Origin: JAJDFU01 sp964641965
Lineage (GTDB): Bacteria > Bacteroidota > Bacteroidia > Chitinophagales > Saprospiraceae
Direction: 5' to 3'
Length of the DNA stretch: 64,000 nucleotides
Assembly (NCBI GenBank): GCA_964641965.1
Contig: CAZXLD010000012.1
Span: forward strand, 1-64,000
Below, one piece after another: positions 24,701-33,168 of the stretch (within the stretch, counting starts at the first letter, position 1; the number at the start of each line of letters is the position of its first letter). The position numbers were made by a program, and so were the translations under genes. The notes below the pieces were generated by a model. The model was not told where the DNA came from. It saw nothing but the letters and a program-made list of their open reading frames with translations, and did not search any database.

Positions 24701-24949
24701 ACCGTCGCAGGACTGGGGCCACTAATTCTATCCAATAGTATTGGTGCCCAATTTTTGAAAGGTCCTGCTATTGCAATTGCTTACGGATTGGCTTTCGGCT
24801 TATTCAATGTCTTGATCCTGCTTCCAGCTTTACTGCACCTGTTTAATGGAATCCGGCTACAATCCTTTAACCTGTTTCACAAGGAAAAACGCACCCCGGA
24901 GCAAGTCGAACCAGCCATCCGGTCCATGCAACATCAAATCATCGATTAA
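21788..24949 (+). CDS. RND family multidrug efflux pump (AcrB-type inner membrane transporter)
   Basis: A 1053-residue proton-driven exporter. The N-terminal helix (VIKYFILHPTIVNLCLFLLIG) is followed by the large periplasmic loop typical of HAE pumps (VPYPGASPTEVESGITVKIEE). Two six-helix clusters are visible, about residues 335-535 and 860-1030. The proton-relay pair is present as D396-D397 in TM4 (LVLGILVDDGVVIGENI). Length is normal for the family. The substrate is not predictable, but a TetR-controlled pump implies an inducing toxic compound. It follows the adaptor by 26 bases and precedes the TolC gene by 27. Confidence 0.95.
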   Translation: MRSVIKYFILHPTIVNLCLFLLIGLGLLQFSRTQVTNFPKQKIRFISVLVPYPGASPTEVESGITVKIEENLEGIQGIDRVTSTSSENLASLRVELTEQTNANVVLAEVKNAVDRINNFPERADSPIVEKIEPKDLALAMGLVGNVPMAVKKDYADMIEDDLLAMPGISDIDISGLPEEEIEIQIRENDLQKFGLSFSQVANAVRSANIDNYGGEIKTANQNITVKADNKGYYAKEIQNLIIKADPLGNTVRLNQVADVIDRFADNADGRYLHGEPIVAITVNTLSSEDILNNAEVALAYLEKFNEEHDNIQLKILEDGTVQVKDRIASMGKNGIIGIALVLLVLALFLDRYLAFWVALKIPIAILGMFIFVPIQDMTINVVSLFGFILVLGILVDDGVVIGENIYQWAKEKGAPPLKAALEGTMEMVVPVLISLTTTAVAFSLFFFLPTQGGEFFGEMGFVVVAVLIVAMIESFFFLPSHLAHSKGLKPGHKPSWIERQFEAFLRFIRDKVYLPVFNLMVAGNRWIAPLTIIGFVALLVGALSLTGRVGFTFFPNLDDDAVFVELNMKPGTPVEITQSKLDVLEEAVWEVNEEYSTGREDGEQVIRFVEQITGPQPNEGKLKITFLGGEQRGISSFELSNRMRALSPPIPEAESLVFGIGATAAVFGKPISFALISRNLDELRKAKNDLKARLLERTDIKDISDSDQLGVQESVIQLKPEAELLGLSLDQVMGQIRSGFFGQEVQSLQRGEDEVKIWVRFPREGRSSTDQLLNMRIRDSGGNSYLLSDLVTIENQIGALTVNHLEGRREIRLEANVATQDVSAPVVIGEIEADYLPEILATYPSVTYSVEGQNRDSFKMTNAIVTVGPIILLFIFALIVLNFNSFSQAIIVFSLFPFALIGVIMGHWIQGEALNIFSFVGTIALIGIFVNNSLVFISTLNQRLVDGDNWKTALRETAATRFRPILLTTVTTVAGLGPLILSNSIGAQFLKGPAIAIAYGLAFGLFNVLILLPALLHLFNGIRLQSFNLFHKEKRTPEQVEPAIRSMQHQIID

Positions 24950-24976
24950 TCACCTGTACCCCCTTAAATCATAATC

Positions 24977-26305
24977 ATGAATCGAATTACCATAATCTTA
25001 GGGTTTGCACTGAGCTGGCTAAGCCTCATTCCATTGAATGCGCAGCAAGTGCTGACCCTTTCAGAAGCGATCCAGACAGCTTTGACCTCCAATTATGATA
25101 TCCGGGTCAGCCGTTACGATACGGAAATTGCAGCTATGCAGGTAGACCCGGCTCTGGTGGGACGGCGGCCCGAGGTAGTCCTAACCGGAAACTATGAACT
25201 CGGTTGGAGTGACACCTATGCCGAAGTATTATCCCTTGGCGGAGAATCCAACGAAAACCTGGAATTAGATCTGGATGGCATATCAAATGATGTAATCCTT
25301 GGCCTTGAATTTCGCATGAACCTACTGGATGGACGAGCCGGCCGGTACAGGCTCGATCAACTTCAAGCGGCCAGCCTGCTCTCCAGACTTCAATTGCAGC
25401 AAACCATAGAGCAAACCGCCTATGATGTGACCGTCGCCTACCTAGAAATGGCTAGGCAACAGTCCCTGTTGGATATTACCCAGAGGAGTATCTCCCTGAA
25501 TCAAAATCGGCTGGACAGGGTAGCAGAAGACGCTGAATTTGGTGTGGCAACCAGCCTGGACCGTCTACAGATTGAGGTTGACTTGAAAACCGATAGTTCT
25601 TCCCTTCGAAATTTGGAATTAGAACTGGATAATGCCCGACGCAATTTGAATTTCCTAATGGGGTTCGACAATGAAGAAAGCTATATGGTCGAAACCGAAA
25701 TCAACTTGAATACTGCACTTCAGTATGGGGAATTGGAATCGGCTATGTTAGCCAGGAACTCCTTCCTACAATTGCAAGACCAGAACATCACTATTGCAGA
25801 CCTGGACCTGGAATTAAGCAAAGCCGCTTTCCGGCCAACGCTCCAGGGATATGCGAATGTAAACTTTGCTTACCTGCAAGATCAGGCCAACTTTCTCCAG
25901 ATCAATCGCGCAGTCGGGCCCAATGTTGGACTCCGGTTTACGTATCAGATTACAGACTGGGGGGGTAGAAGGATCAAAAGGGAGGCTGCTAACCTAACCG
26001 TTCAGCAACGGCAGTTGGAGCGAACCCAATTGGAAGATCAGTTGGTTCGCGATCTGAGCAATGCTTATGCCATTTATCGTAATACGCTTGAGCAACTCAG
26101 GATTGAGGAAAGCAATCTCGAACTCTTTGCCCAAAACCTGGAAAACATGCAGAATATGTTCGAATTGGGAACCGCCACCAATACAGACGTTCGGGCAGCA
26201 CAATTGAATTTTAATGCTGCGCAAAATCGGGTAAAGAATTTTCAATACACCATCAAACAGGCAGAGGTAGCCTTGTACCTGCTTTCAGGCGAACTAACTC
26301 AGTAA
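24977..26305 (+). CDS. TolC family outer membrane efflux channel
   Basis: A 442-residue protein with a signal peptide (IILGFALSWLSLIPLNA, cut before QQV). It has two repeats of long helical coiled segments (about residues 125-225 and 335-435; QTAYDVTVAYLEMARQQSLL and QLVRDLSNAYAIYRNTLEQL) and short strand regions, the OEP layout. The N-terminal LTLSEAIQTALTSNYDIRV motif is typical of TolC-like proteins. It completes the tripartite efflux system. No hairpin terminator follows in 26306-26465. Confidence 0.93.
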   Translation: MNRITIILGFALSWLSLIPLNAQQVLTLSEAIQTALTSNYDIRVSRYDTEIAAMQVDPALVGRRPEVVLTGNYELGWSDTYAEVLSLGGESNENLELDLDGISNDVILGLEFRMNLLDGRAGRYRLDQLQAASLLSRLQLQQTIEQTAYDVTVAYLEMARQQSLLDITQRSISLNQNRLDRVAEDAEFGVATSLDRLQIEVDLKTDSSSLRNLELELDNARRNLNFLMGFDNEESYMVETEINLNTALQYGELESAMLARNSFLQLQDQNITIADLDLELSKAAFRPTLQGYANVNFAYLQDQANFLQINRAVGPNVGLRFTYQITDWGGRRIKREAANLTVQQRQLERTQLEDQLVRDLSNAYAIYRNTLEQLRIEESNLELFAQNLENMQNMFELGTATNTDVRAAQLNFNAAQNRVKNFQYTIKQAEVALYLLSGELTQ

Positions 26306-26465
26306 AATCCTACAAATGCTGTGGTTTCATTTGCCGAATATCCTATTCTCTTAGTCGAAAGGAGTCGGATTGGGCCAGAGCATTTTACAAATTACCCTGT
26401 CTAACCCCATTGCAACAAGTTCACGAACACTCCTATCCAAATTGGATGGGCAAAAAACATACCAA

Positions 26466-26900
26466 ATGAAAAAGATACTCTTGCTGACCGCCTGTTTGCT
26501 TGTAGGGTTCACCATTTTGGGACAAACCAGAGCAACTGGAGCCCTAACCATACATGTCAAAGATATTGAAGATGGGGCCTTTGGACCGCTGGTTATCTTG
26601 TTATACGAACAAAAGAATGGCTTCCCCAAAGCTGAAGAAAAAGCCACCTACAAGGCCGTTGTTAAAAAATACATGCTGGAGGCAAGCCATACATTTGAAG
26701 ACCTCCCCTATGGAAATTATGCTGTAGTTGCTTACGTGGATGAGAACCAGAACGGTGAAATGGATACCAATTTCATCGGAGTTCCTCAGGAGCCAACTGC
26801 TATTTCCAACATGGACAAGCTGGTGAGGCCCAATTTTAGAAAAGCTATCATCAGGCTCAAGCGTGCAGAACAGGAAATCACACTAGGGTTACTCCATTAA
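26466..26900 (+). CDS. DUF2141 family exported protein
   Basis: A 144-residue protein with a signal peptide (MKKILLLTACLLVGFTILG). The conserved core (LTIHVKDIEDGAFGPLVILLY; FEDLPYGNYAVVAYVDENQN-GEMDTNF) is the DUF2141 signature, a small beta-sandwich family of unknown function that is common in Bacteroidota. The NQNGEMDTN stretch may bind calcium. The frame is open from 26370, but the ATG at 26466 begins the signal peptide. A strong hairpin terminator follows, and the gene may be independent of the efflux operon 160 bases upstream. Confidence 0.85.
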   Translation: MKKILLLTACLLVGFTILGQTRATGALTIHVKDIEDGAFGPLVILLYEQKNGFPKAEEKATYKAVVKKYMLEASHTFEDLPYGNYAVVAYVDENQNGEMDTNFIGVPQEPTAISNMDKLVRPNFRKAIIRLKRAEQEITLGLLH

Positions 26901-26948
26901 GGCTAATAGAATACCTGGCTTTAAAGAAGAATCGACGCATACTATTCC

Positions 26949-26992
26949 GCAGCCGGTGGAGCCGAATAGAGGTTTCTTACCGGCTGCTTTTT
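26949..26992 (+). terminator. intrinsic terminator after the DUF2141 gene
   Basis: GCAGCCGGT (26949-26957) pairs with ACCGGCTGC (26979-26987), followed by T5. The loop is 21 bases. Confidence 0.85.
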
Positions 26993-27086
26993 GTGTCCTG
27001 CCCAGTTGGAACAGGAGTTTTCAAAGTTTGTTGGTACTTTGATTTCGAATTTTAACTAATAACCTGTTCAAAAAGACCTTTGTACC

Positions 27087-27629
27087 ATGAAAAATGTATT
27101 GTTGCCCCTGCTCATCTTGACCACTGTAGGGTTAGTTGGTCAGATTCAGGCCCAAGATGCTCCTGCTCCAAGTCCAACTGCCGAGTTTTCCCAAATGGTG
27201 GGACTTACTAAAATTTCCCTTACCTATTCTCGACCCGGCATGAAAGGCCGAACCATCTATGCAGAAGATGGACTGGTGCCTTTCGGAAAGATTTGGCGTA
27301 CAGGAGCCAATGAAGCTACCAAGGTTTCTTTCAGCGGTAAAGTAATGATGGGGGACGCAACTTTAGAAGCTGGAGACTACGCTATCTTAACCAAGCCTGG
27401 CGTAGATCAGTGGGAGGTTATGTTCTTCACTTATAAAGCGGCTGGATGGGGTAGCTACCGGGAAAAGGATCCTGCGGCTACCGTAAAAGTGAAAGCCTCC
27501 AAAACCAATCGGACCGTCGAGACCTTCACAATCGATTTGAATGATGTGAAGGATGAGTCTGCTACTTTAAATATCGTTTGGGAAAATACTGTGGTTTCAA
27601 TTCCTTTCTCTGTTGAGAAAACCTGGTAA
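27087..27629 (+). CDS. DUF2911 family exported protein
   Basis: A 180-residue protein with a signal peptide (LLPLLILTTVGLVGQIQA, cut before QDAP). The core motifs are those of DUF2911: KISLTYSRPGMKGRTIYAED, then VPFGKIWRTGANEATKV, and LEAGDYAILTKPG. The family is a small periplasmic beta-sandwich without a known role. A near -7 element (GACCTTTG, 27075-27082) ends four bases before the ATG. It is monocistronic with its own terminator. Confidence 0.9.
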   Translation: MKNVLLPLLILTTVGLVGQIQAQDAPAPSPTAEFSQMVGLTKISLTYSRPGMKGRTIYAEDGLVPFGKIWRTGANEATKVSFSGKVMMGDATLEAGDYAILTKPGVDQWEVMFFTYKAAGWGSYREKDPAATVKVKASKTNRTVETFTIDLNDVKDESATLNIVWENTVVSIPFSVEKTW

Positions 27630-27657
27630 CTATCTTTTTAAATCTGATTAAGATGCT

Positions 27658-27692
27658 GGCCTCGCTTCATAGATGAGCGAGGCCAATTTCTT
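27658..27692 (+). terminator. intrinsic terminator after the DUF2911 gene
   Basis: GGCCTCGCT (27658-27666) pairs with AGCGAGGCC (27676-27684), followed by AATTTCTTTT. Confidence 0.85.
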
Positions 27693-27845
27693 TTATTCCA
27701 TACCCTTATACCAGACACATGATTTCTCCTACCTATCGATTTTCATCCTGGTCGAGTCTTAAGGACCATGCACGAGGAGCAACTGGTTTATTCCTTGTCC
27801 ACTGGATATATTGACTACATTTAGACCAAACTACGCTGGATTTCC

Positions 27846-29030
27846 ATGTATGTTATTTTTGCGATGGTCGCCTCATTCATTTTTCTATTCAGCTTATTGG
27901 AGTCCAGGCTAGAGCGGATTTGGATAAGTGGCCCCATGTTAGCCGTTGTGTTGGGAATCCTATTCGGCTCGTTGGTTAGGCTCATGGACTTTGAAATAGA
28001 GAATGAGTCCTTGAAAACGTTAGCTGAATTGGCATTAGCGCTGGTGCTCTTTACTGATGCAGCACACACCAATCTCACTGTTTTGCAACACAACCTGGGA
28101 TTACCCTCGCGCCTGTTGGGCATCGGCCTGCCACTGACCATCCTCTTGGGTATCCTAATTGGTTTTGCTGTATTTCCAGATTTTTTGTGGGTTGAGTTGG
28201 CCTTGCTGGCCACCATTCTGGCGCCTACAGACGCGGCTTTGGGTAAGCCGGTGGTCGTGAATGAAAAAGTACCTCCCCAAATTAGGGAAGGCCTAAAGGT
28301 GGAAAGTGGGCTGAACGATGGAATTGCCGTACCGGTCCTTTTCTTGCTAATTGCCGTCTTCGAAATGAATTCCGGTGTCGGAAATCTAAGTTTTGGGGTG
28401 GAGTTATTTGCTAAAGCTATTGGTACAGGTATTATAACCGGGGTTGCAATCACCTATCTAGCTGATCAGCTGATCCATTACGCAGAAAAAGAAAACTGGA
28501 TTTCCGCATCTTGGAAACCAATGGTAATCATAGCCCTTGTCTTTTCTATTTTTGCCATTGCACAACTGCTGGAGGGCAGTGGTTTTATTGCTGCTTTTGT
28601 GGGTGGAATCTTGTATGGAAAGATCAATCAAAAAGATAAAGGCGGACTATTAAGGGCTGCCGAAGGGACCGGAGACTCCCTGGGATTGGTAACCTGGTTT
28701 CTATTTGGTATGGTCTCGATTGGACAGGTGGTTTCGGGATTTTCCTGGACAGCATTGCTCTACGCAATCCTCAGTTTGACGGTGATTCGAATAGTTCCCG
28801 TTTTTATAGCCTTACTCAACACCAATCATTCAACTCGCGAGCGCTTATTTATGGGCTGGTTCGGTCCCAGGGGACTCGCCAGTATTGTGTTTCTACTGAT
28901 TATAATGGAGCTAAGGCTTCCTAATTTGGAACCAATCAACTCAGCAATTTGTCTGACCATTATACTCAGTATTTTTGCTCATGGCCTATCTGCTCAACCG
29001 CTGATCAACTGGCTGACTTCAAAGTCCTAA
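27846..29030 (+). CDS. Na+/H+ or K+/H+ antiporter, CPA1 (NhaP-like) family
   Basis: A 394-residue inner membrane protein with about 12 helices. The family's ion-site motifs are visible: ATILAPTDAAL (the conserved TDAA), GLKVESGLNDGIAVP (the ND pair) and GWFGPRGLASIVF near the C-terminus. It exchanges cytoplasmic cations for protons. It lacks the long C-terminal regulatory domain of many NhaP proteins. Its stop codon overlaps the stop of the convergent DUF3124 gene (29027-29030). It is one of three antiporters in the window. Confidence 0.9.
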   Translation: MYVIFAMVASFIFLFSLLESRLERIWISGPMLAVVLGILFGSLVRLMDFEIENESLKTLAELALALVLFTDAAHTNLTVLQHNLGLPSRLLGIGLPLTILLGILIGFAVFPDFLWVELALLATILAPTDAALGKPVVVNEKVPPQIREGLKVESGLNDGIAVPVLFLLIAVFEMNSGVGNLSFGVELFAKAIGTGIITGVAITYLADQLIHYAEKENWISASWKPMVIIALVFSIFAIAQLLEGSGFIAAFVGGILYGKINQKDKGGLLRAAEGTGDSLGLVTWFLFGMVSIGQVVSGFSWTALLYAILSLTVIRIVPVFIALLNTNHSTRERLFMGWFGPRGLASIVFLLIIMELRLPNLEPINSAICLTIILSIFAHGLSAQPLINWLTSKS

Positions 29031-29563
29031 TCACTTGGTAGAGACGGGATTTCGTGGCCTTCTGTCAAGAAAGAAATCCCTTGTGCCCCGCTTACACCGA
29101 TCATGACGCATTGGATAATGGGTTGAACTTCCGGTTGGGTAGCTGCCCAACGTACCAGAAAATTGGCTCCGGTACCCCCTTGCGAATTCCGGTCTTCTAT
29201 AATGAATTCGACGGTTTCCAAAGGACGAAGGACCACATGACCTTGTACATACTCGGTAAGTAAGTTTCCGTGAGTATCATAATAATCTACCGTCTCCACA
29301 TAGAGGCTATCCGTCGGGCTCGTATTACGGATACTTAGAGTAGCTGTCAGGCGAACCTTTCGATTGCCAGAAGAATAATAAATCTCGGAATAGACCGGCA
29401 CATAGACAAAATGTATGGGTAGAATATTTGCAGGCAAGGTTCGTACGGTTTCTACTTCAAGTGTAGGAGGATTTACCACTTCACCCGCTTCTGCTGCATC
29501 CGTAGATCCATCATTACAACCGATTAAAAGAAAAAAGCACAGTAAAAAAGAAATCACACGCAT
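29027..29563 (-). CDS. DUF3124 family lipoprotein
   Basis: A 178-residue protein with a lipoprotein signal (ISFLLCFFLLIGC, lipid cysteine near residue 16). The mature part is beta-rich, with VYVPVYSEIYYSSGNRKVRL and the family-like segment LTATLSIRNTSPTDSLYV; this fits DUF3124, of unknown function. The frame extends to 29599, but the ATG at 29563 directly begins the lipoprotein signal. Its stop overlaps that of the antiporter gene by bases 29027-29030. Confidence 0.82.
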   Translation of the reverse strand: MRVISFLLCFFLLIGCNDGSTDAAEAGEVVNPPTLEVETVRTLPANILPIHFVYVPVYSEIYYSSGNRKVRLTATLSIRNTSPTDSLYVETVDYYDTHGNLLTEYVQGHVVLRPLETVEFIIEDRNSQGGTGANFLVRWAATQPEVQPIIQCVMIGVSGAQGISFLTEGHEIPSLPSD

Positions 29564-29823
29564 GTAGTAGGTCTTTTGGTTGCTGTTTGCCCAATGCATG
29601 AGAGCTCCAAATCAGCAAATTATTACTTCAATACCTATCGTTTTTATCCGTAGCAGATGATTAAAGAAAGGCAAAAAGAACTATCCGGGCTAAAAAATAT
29701 CACTGCCCTTCCATGACGATTGTCTCCGCCTCGCATCATCAAGTCTACTACCTTTTACACCAATCCAAAATGGATATCACTTACACACAGTGGTTATTCA
29801 CAGGCAACAATCAACGGAATCCT

Positions 29824-30303
29824 ATGCGTTACAACAATGCCCAACTTTTCTGGCTGATAGCCCTTCGATTCTTTATTGGATGGCATTTTCTGTTTGAAGG
29901 CCTGATCAAATTATTCAATCCGGGATGGACATCCAAGGGTTATCTGCTTAGTTCACAAGGAATATTTTCCAGTTGGTTTACTTCTTTGGCTGAGAGCAGT
30001 CTCCTTACTATAGCCAACTACCTCACCATTTTCGTTTTAATTGGAGTAGGCCTGGTATTGATCCTTGGCTTTTTAGAAAAATCAGCCGCCTTTGCGGGCA
30101 TAGGTCTGTTACTACTTTTTTATTTGTCTCATCCCGCCTGGCCTGGCCTGGAGGCTACAGGCCCTGTAGAAGGCAATTATTTTCTGGTCAATAAGAACCT
30201 AATCGAAATTGCCGCTTTAGGGGTGCTGGCTTTTTTCCCTACTGGTCACCTGGTTGGCCTGGGTATTTTTCGGAACCCTGGAAAAGGTCAACTCGCAGGA
30301 TAG
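29824..30303 (+). CDS. DoxX/DoxD-like membrane protein
   Basis: A 159-residue protein with four hydrophobic helices and the DoxX-type opening (ALRFFIGWHFLFEGLIKLFNP). The family covers small quinone-linked or redox-related membrane proteins; the specific role is unknown. The frame is open from 29713 and has another ATG at 29770; the ATG at 29824 is chosen because the homologous part begins there. A Gfo/Idh/MocA oxidoreductase follows 32 bases later, a gene pair seen in other Bacteroidota, so a shared redox or sugar pathway is plausible. Confidence 0.75.
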   Translation: MRYNNAQLFWLIALRFFIGWHFLFEGLIKLFNPGWTSKGYLLSSQGIFSSWFTSLAESSLLTIANYLTIFVLIGVGLVLILGFLEKSAAFAGIGLLLLFYLSHPAWPGLEATGPVEGNYFLVNKNLIEIAALGVLAFFPTGHLVGLGIFRNPGKGQLAG

Positions 30304-30335
30304 ATTTAGCTGTTCACTCGTAAATCTGGATTATC

Positions 30336-31952
30336 ATGTCAACTGAACACCATCCCGAATCTCCAAGAAGAAGGCAGCTTGTCAAAGGTTTGATAGGACT
30401 TCCCGTCATAGGCGGCGTACTATGGGGGGCCTGGAATGAAGCACAAAGAAAAACGTGGGAAAAGAACCAAATCATGGATGAGTTGAAGATCGATGCTGTT
30501 CGGCCTTCTATCTCAGCTGACATGTCAGGTGCCCCAATCCGTTTTGGCGTGATTGGCTATGGGGGGCGTGGGCAGCACTTGGCCCGGGTACTTGGTTACG
30601 CAACACCGGAATGGATTCAACGCATGAAAGAGGAAGATCGGCCTGGAGCCATCCAAGCTTTTCAGGAACAAGAAAACCTGAATGTCCAATTCACAGGCGT
30701 CTGCGATGTATTTGATATCCATGCGGAAGAAGCAGCAACAGCTTTTCCTGAATGCAAACGATACAGGAGTTACGAGGACATGCTGTCAAGTTCGGATATC
30801 GATGCAGTGATTATTGCGACTCCGGATCACTGGCATGCCCCCATGTCAATTGCCGCCTTGAAAGCAGGTAAGCATGTGTATGTGGAAAAGCCGATGACAC
30901 ATAATATTGCTGAGACTTATGAACTCCGGGAAACCGCACGACAATCCAAAGCCATTTTTGCAGTAGGACATCAGCATCGGCAAACTCAAAGTTTTATTAC
31001 TGCCAAGGACATTGTTAAAAAAAGGGTCTTGGGACATGTATCCCTGGTACAAGCCAATACCAATAGGAACAGTGATAATGGGGCTTGGCAATACAAGATC
31101 CACCCAAAAGCCGGTCCCAAAACAATTGACTGGGATCAATTTTTGGGCAATGCCCCAAAGGTATCTTTCAACAAAGAACATTTTTTCAGATGGCGAAAAT
31201 GGTGGGCCTATGGTTCCGGCCTCAGTGGGGACCTTATGACCCATGACTATGATCGTGTGAATTGTATACTTGAAATGGGCATGCCCAGATATGTAAATGC
31301 CTCGGGAGGGATTTATACCCATCATGACGGACGAGACGTGCCAGATGTATTACAAGTCGCTATGGAGTATCCCGATTTTACAACAGGCTCCAGTCGTGAA
31401 CCCGGCATCGAAAAGGGTATGACCTTTGTATACAGTGCCTCCCTGGGCAATCAGTTCCCTCGGCGAACCCTGCTAATGGGACATGATGGCACCATGGAAC
31501 TCGGCAACACCCTTCGAGTATTCGCAGATGCGAACTCTACACGATATAAGCAGCTCATCGAAGATGGAATGATGAATTCGGACGATCCAATCTACATATT
31601 TGACCCTGCCGCAGATCAGGTAGACGGTGTTACCTCGGCTACCTCCAAATATTTCGCAGATAAGGGCTTATTGTGGACCTATTTGGATGGAAAGCGAGTG
31701 GACTCCGCTATGCTACACTTAAAAGAATGGCTGGGTGCGATCCGGAATGGTACGCCCTTAAGTTGTGGTATTGAGGAAGGATTTGAAGAAGCAATGTCTG
31801 CCCATATGGCTGGTTTATCCTGGAAAATCGGACGTCGGATGGAGTGGGATTCGGTAAATGAACAGATTATTGCACTTCCCGGTGAAGATTTAGATTCAAT
31901 ACTATTGGCCGGAATGGAGTATAAAGAAGGCTTTCTCACTATGGCTGGGTAG
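30336..31952 (+). CDS. Gfo/Idh/MocA family oxidoreductase with Tat-like signal
   Basis: A 538-residue NAD(P)-dependent oxidoreductase. The N-terminus has a twin-arginine-like signal (SPRRRQLVKGLIGLPVIGG), implying export folded to the periplasm. The Rossmann motif is at RFGVIGYGGRGQHLARVLG, followed by VTGVCDVF-like strand ends, the catalytic-region motif YVEKPMTHNIAE (the conserved EKP) and HDYDRVNCILEMG. The C-terminal dimer domain is longer than in cytosolic members. The substrate is probably a sugar or inositol derivative, not determinable here. It is cotranscribed with the DoxX-like gene. Confidence 0.9.
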   Translation: MSTEHHPESPRRRQLVKGLIGLPVIGGVLWGAWNEAQRKTWEKNQIMDELKIDAVRPSISADMSGAPIRFGVIGYGGRGQHLARVLGYATPEWIQRMKEEDRPGAIQAFQEQENLNVQFTGVCDVFDIHAEEAATAFPECKRYRSYEDMLSSSDIDAVIIATPDHWHAPMSIAALKAGKHVYVEKPMTHNIAETYELRETARQSKAIFAVGHQHRQTQSFITAKDIVKKRVLGHVSLVQANTNRNSDNGAWQYKIHPKAGPKTIDWDQFLGNAPKVSFNKEHFFRWRKWWAYGSGLSGDLMTHDYDRVNCILEMGMPRYVNASGGIYTHHDGRDVPDVLQVAMEYPDFTTGSSREPGIEKGMTFVYSASLGNQFPRRTLLMGHDGTMELGNTLRVFADANSTRYKQLIEDGMMNSDDPIYIFDPAADQVDGVTSATSKYFADKGLLWTYLDGKRVDSAMLHLKEWLGAIRNGTPLSCGIEEGFEEAMSAHMAGLSWKIGRRMEWDSVNEQIIALPGEDLDSILLAGMEYKEGFLTMAG

Positions 31953-31966
31953 CCCCGGGAGAAAGG

Positions 31967-33064
31967 TTAATCAAAAATCAAAGCCATATAAACCAGAAAT
32001 AGGGCCATGTGAACCATGCCTTGGACAAAATTGCTTCGGTTGCTGGAGAAGTTGACTATACTAATTGCGAACGTAAGTACAAGTAGGAAGCTTTCTTCTG
32101 GACCCAGTCCTAAAATCACTTTTCTTTCGCTCCATAGTCCAATCAACAAGACCGCAGGAACGGTTAGGCTAATGGTAGATAGGCCCGAACCCAGACATAT
32201 ATTTATTGAACGTTGCAGATTGTTTTTAACTGAAGCTTTTACAGCCGCCAGCCCTTCAGGTGCCAATACAACTATGGCGACTATTAAACCTCCTAACGCT
32301 ACCGGAGCCCCTACTTCATTGATCCCGAAGTCGATGATCTTTCCTAGCTTTTTTGATAACAGTACAATGACGACCATATACGTTATCAACAAGACCGAAT
32401 GATAAGACATGGAATTGGGGGCATGGTGTTCGTCATGCAAAGCTTCCGAATAAGAGTACACAAAGTAATCCTTGTGCCGATAGGTCTGGGCGAATAGAAA
32501 AGTTAGATAAAGCAAAAGGGTAATGGCAATCTCGAACCAAGTCAGGGTAGTGGAGAAAGTCCCCTGTTCGGTAGATTGGGTGTAATTGGGAAGGATCAAA
32601 CTGAATGTTGCCAAAGGGATGAGGATCATGAGATACGTTTGAGCCCCTTGCTGATTGAATTTTTGTTCAAAATGCTTGATACCTCCTATGATCAGCACTA
32701 TTCCGATCAGACCATTTAGTACAATCATGACCACAGAAAACATCATGTCCCTGCCTAAGGTCGGGTTGTTTCCCTCCCCAGCTAACATCACTGACGAAAT
32801 TAAGATCACTTCGATCAAGATCACGGCCAGCGTCAGCACTAAGGTCCCAAATGGCTCTCCAAGTTTAATAGCCAGTTGATCTGCATGATCTACTACCTTA
32901 AAAGAAGACCATAACATGATTACGAATAAAACCAGGAAATAGGCAACTGCCCAGGCCGGTTTACTTGATAGGCCATATAGCCAATCCTTACCCGGTCCCA
33001 GGAAGAGGACCACAGTCAATGACCCAAGCAGTAAAGGATATTCCTGACGAAGCTTACGGATCAA
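31967..33064 (-). CDS. calcium/sodium:proton antiporter, ChaA-like
   Basis: A 365-residue protein with about 11 membrane helices. The two inverted CaCA/CAX repeats are recognisable: LAVILIEVILISSVMLAGEG and IVAIVVLAPEGLAAVKASVK, each with the central glutamate used for cation binding, and SGLSTISLTVPAVLLIG. The order and the length match E. coli ChaA. The start is a TTG at 33064 (MIRKLRQEYPLL); no ATG gives a full first helix. Its stop is 14 bases from the convergent oxidoreductase gene with no hairpin between them. Confidence 0.87.
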   Translation of the reverse strand: MIRKLRQEYPLLLGSLTVVLFLGPGKDWLYGLSSKPAWAVAYFLVLFVIMLWSSFKVVDHADQLAIKLGEPFGTLVLTLAVILIEVILISSVMLAGEGNNPTLGRDMMFSVVMIVLNGLIGIVLIIGGIKHFEQKFNQQGAQTYLMILIPLATFSLILPNYTQSTEQGTFSTTLTWFEIAITLLLYLTFLFAQTYRHKDYFVYSYSEALHDEHHAPNSMSYHSVLLITYMVVIVLLSKKLGKIIDFGINEVGAPVALGGLIVAIVVLAPEGLAAVKASVKNNLQRSINICLGSGLSTISLTVPAVLLIGLWSERKVILGLGPEESFLLVLTFAISIVNFSSNRSNFVQGMVHMALFLVYMALIFD

Positions 33065-33168
33065 AACAATCTATATCTGATATTCAATAGCAATCCAACT
33101 AGACAAATGAATACATAGGCGATTACAAGTTATCAAGGGCCTATAGGAAGACCAAGCAAACTCTCTGA

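Noticed and set aside
27693..27845. Possible small gene or mobile remnant between the DUF2911 and antiporter genes
   Set aside because: No frame, repeat or RNA fold was convincing; only a weak TACATTTA -7-like element at 27816.
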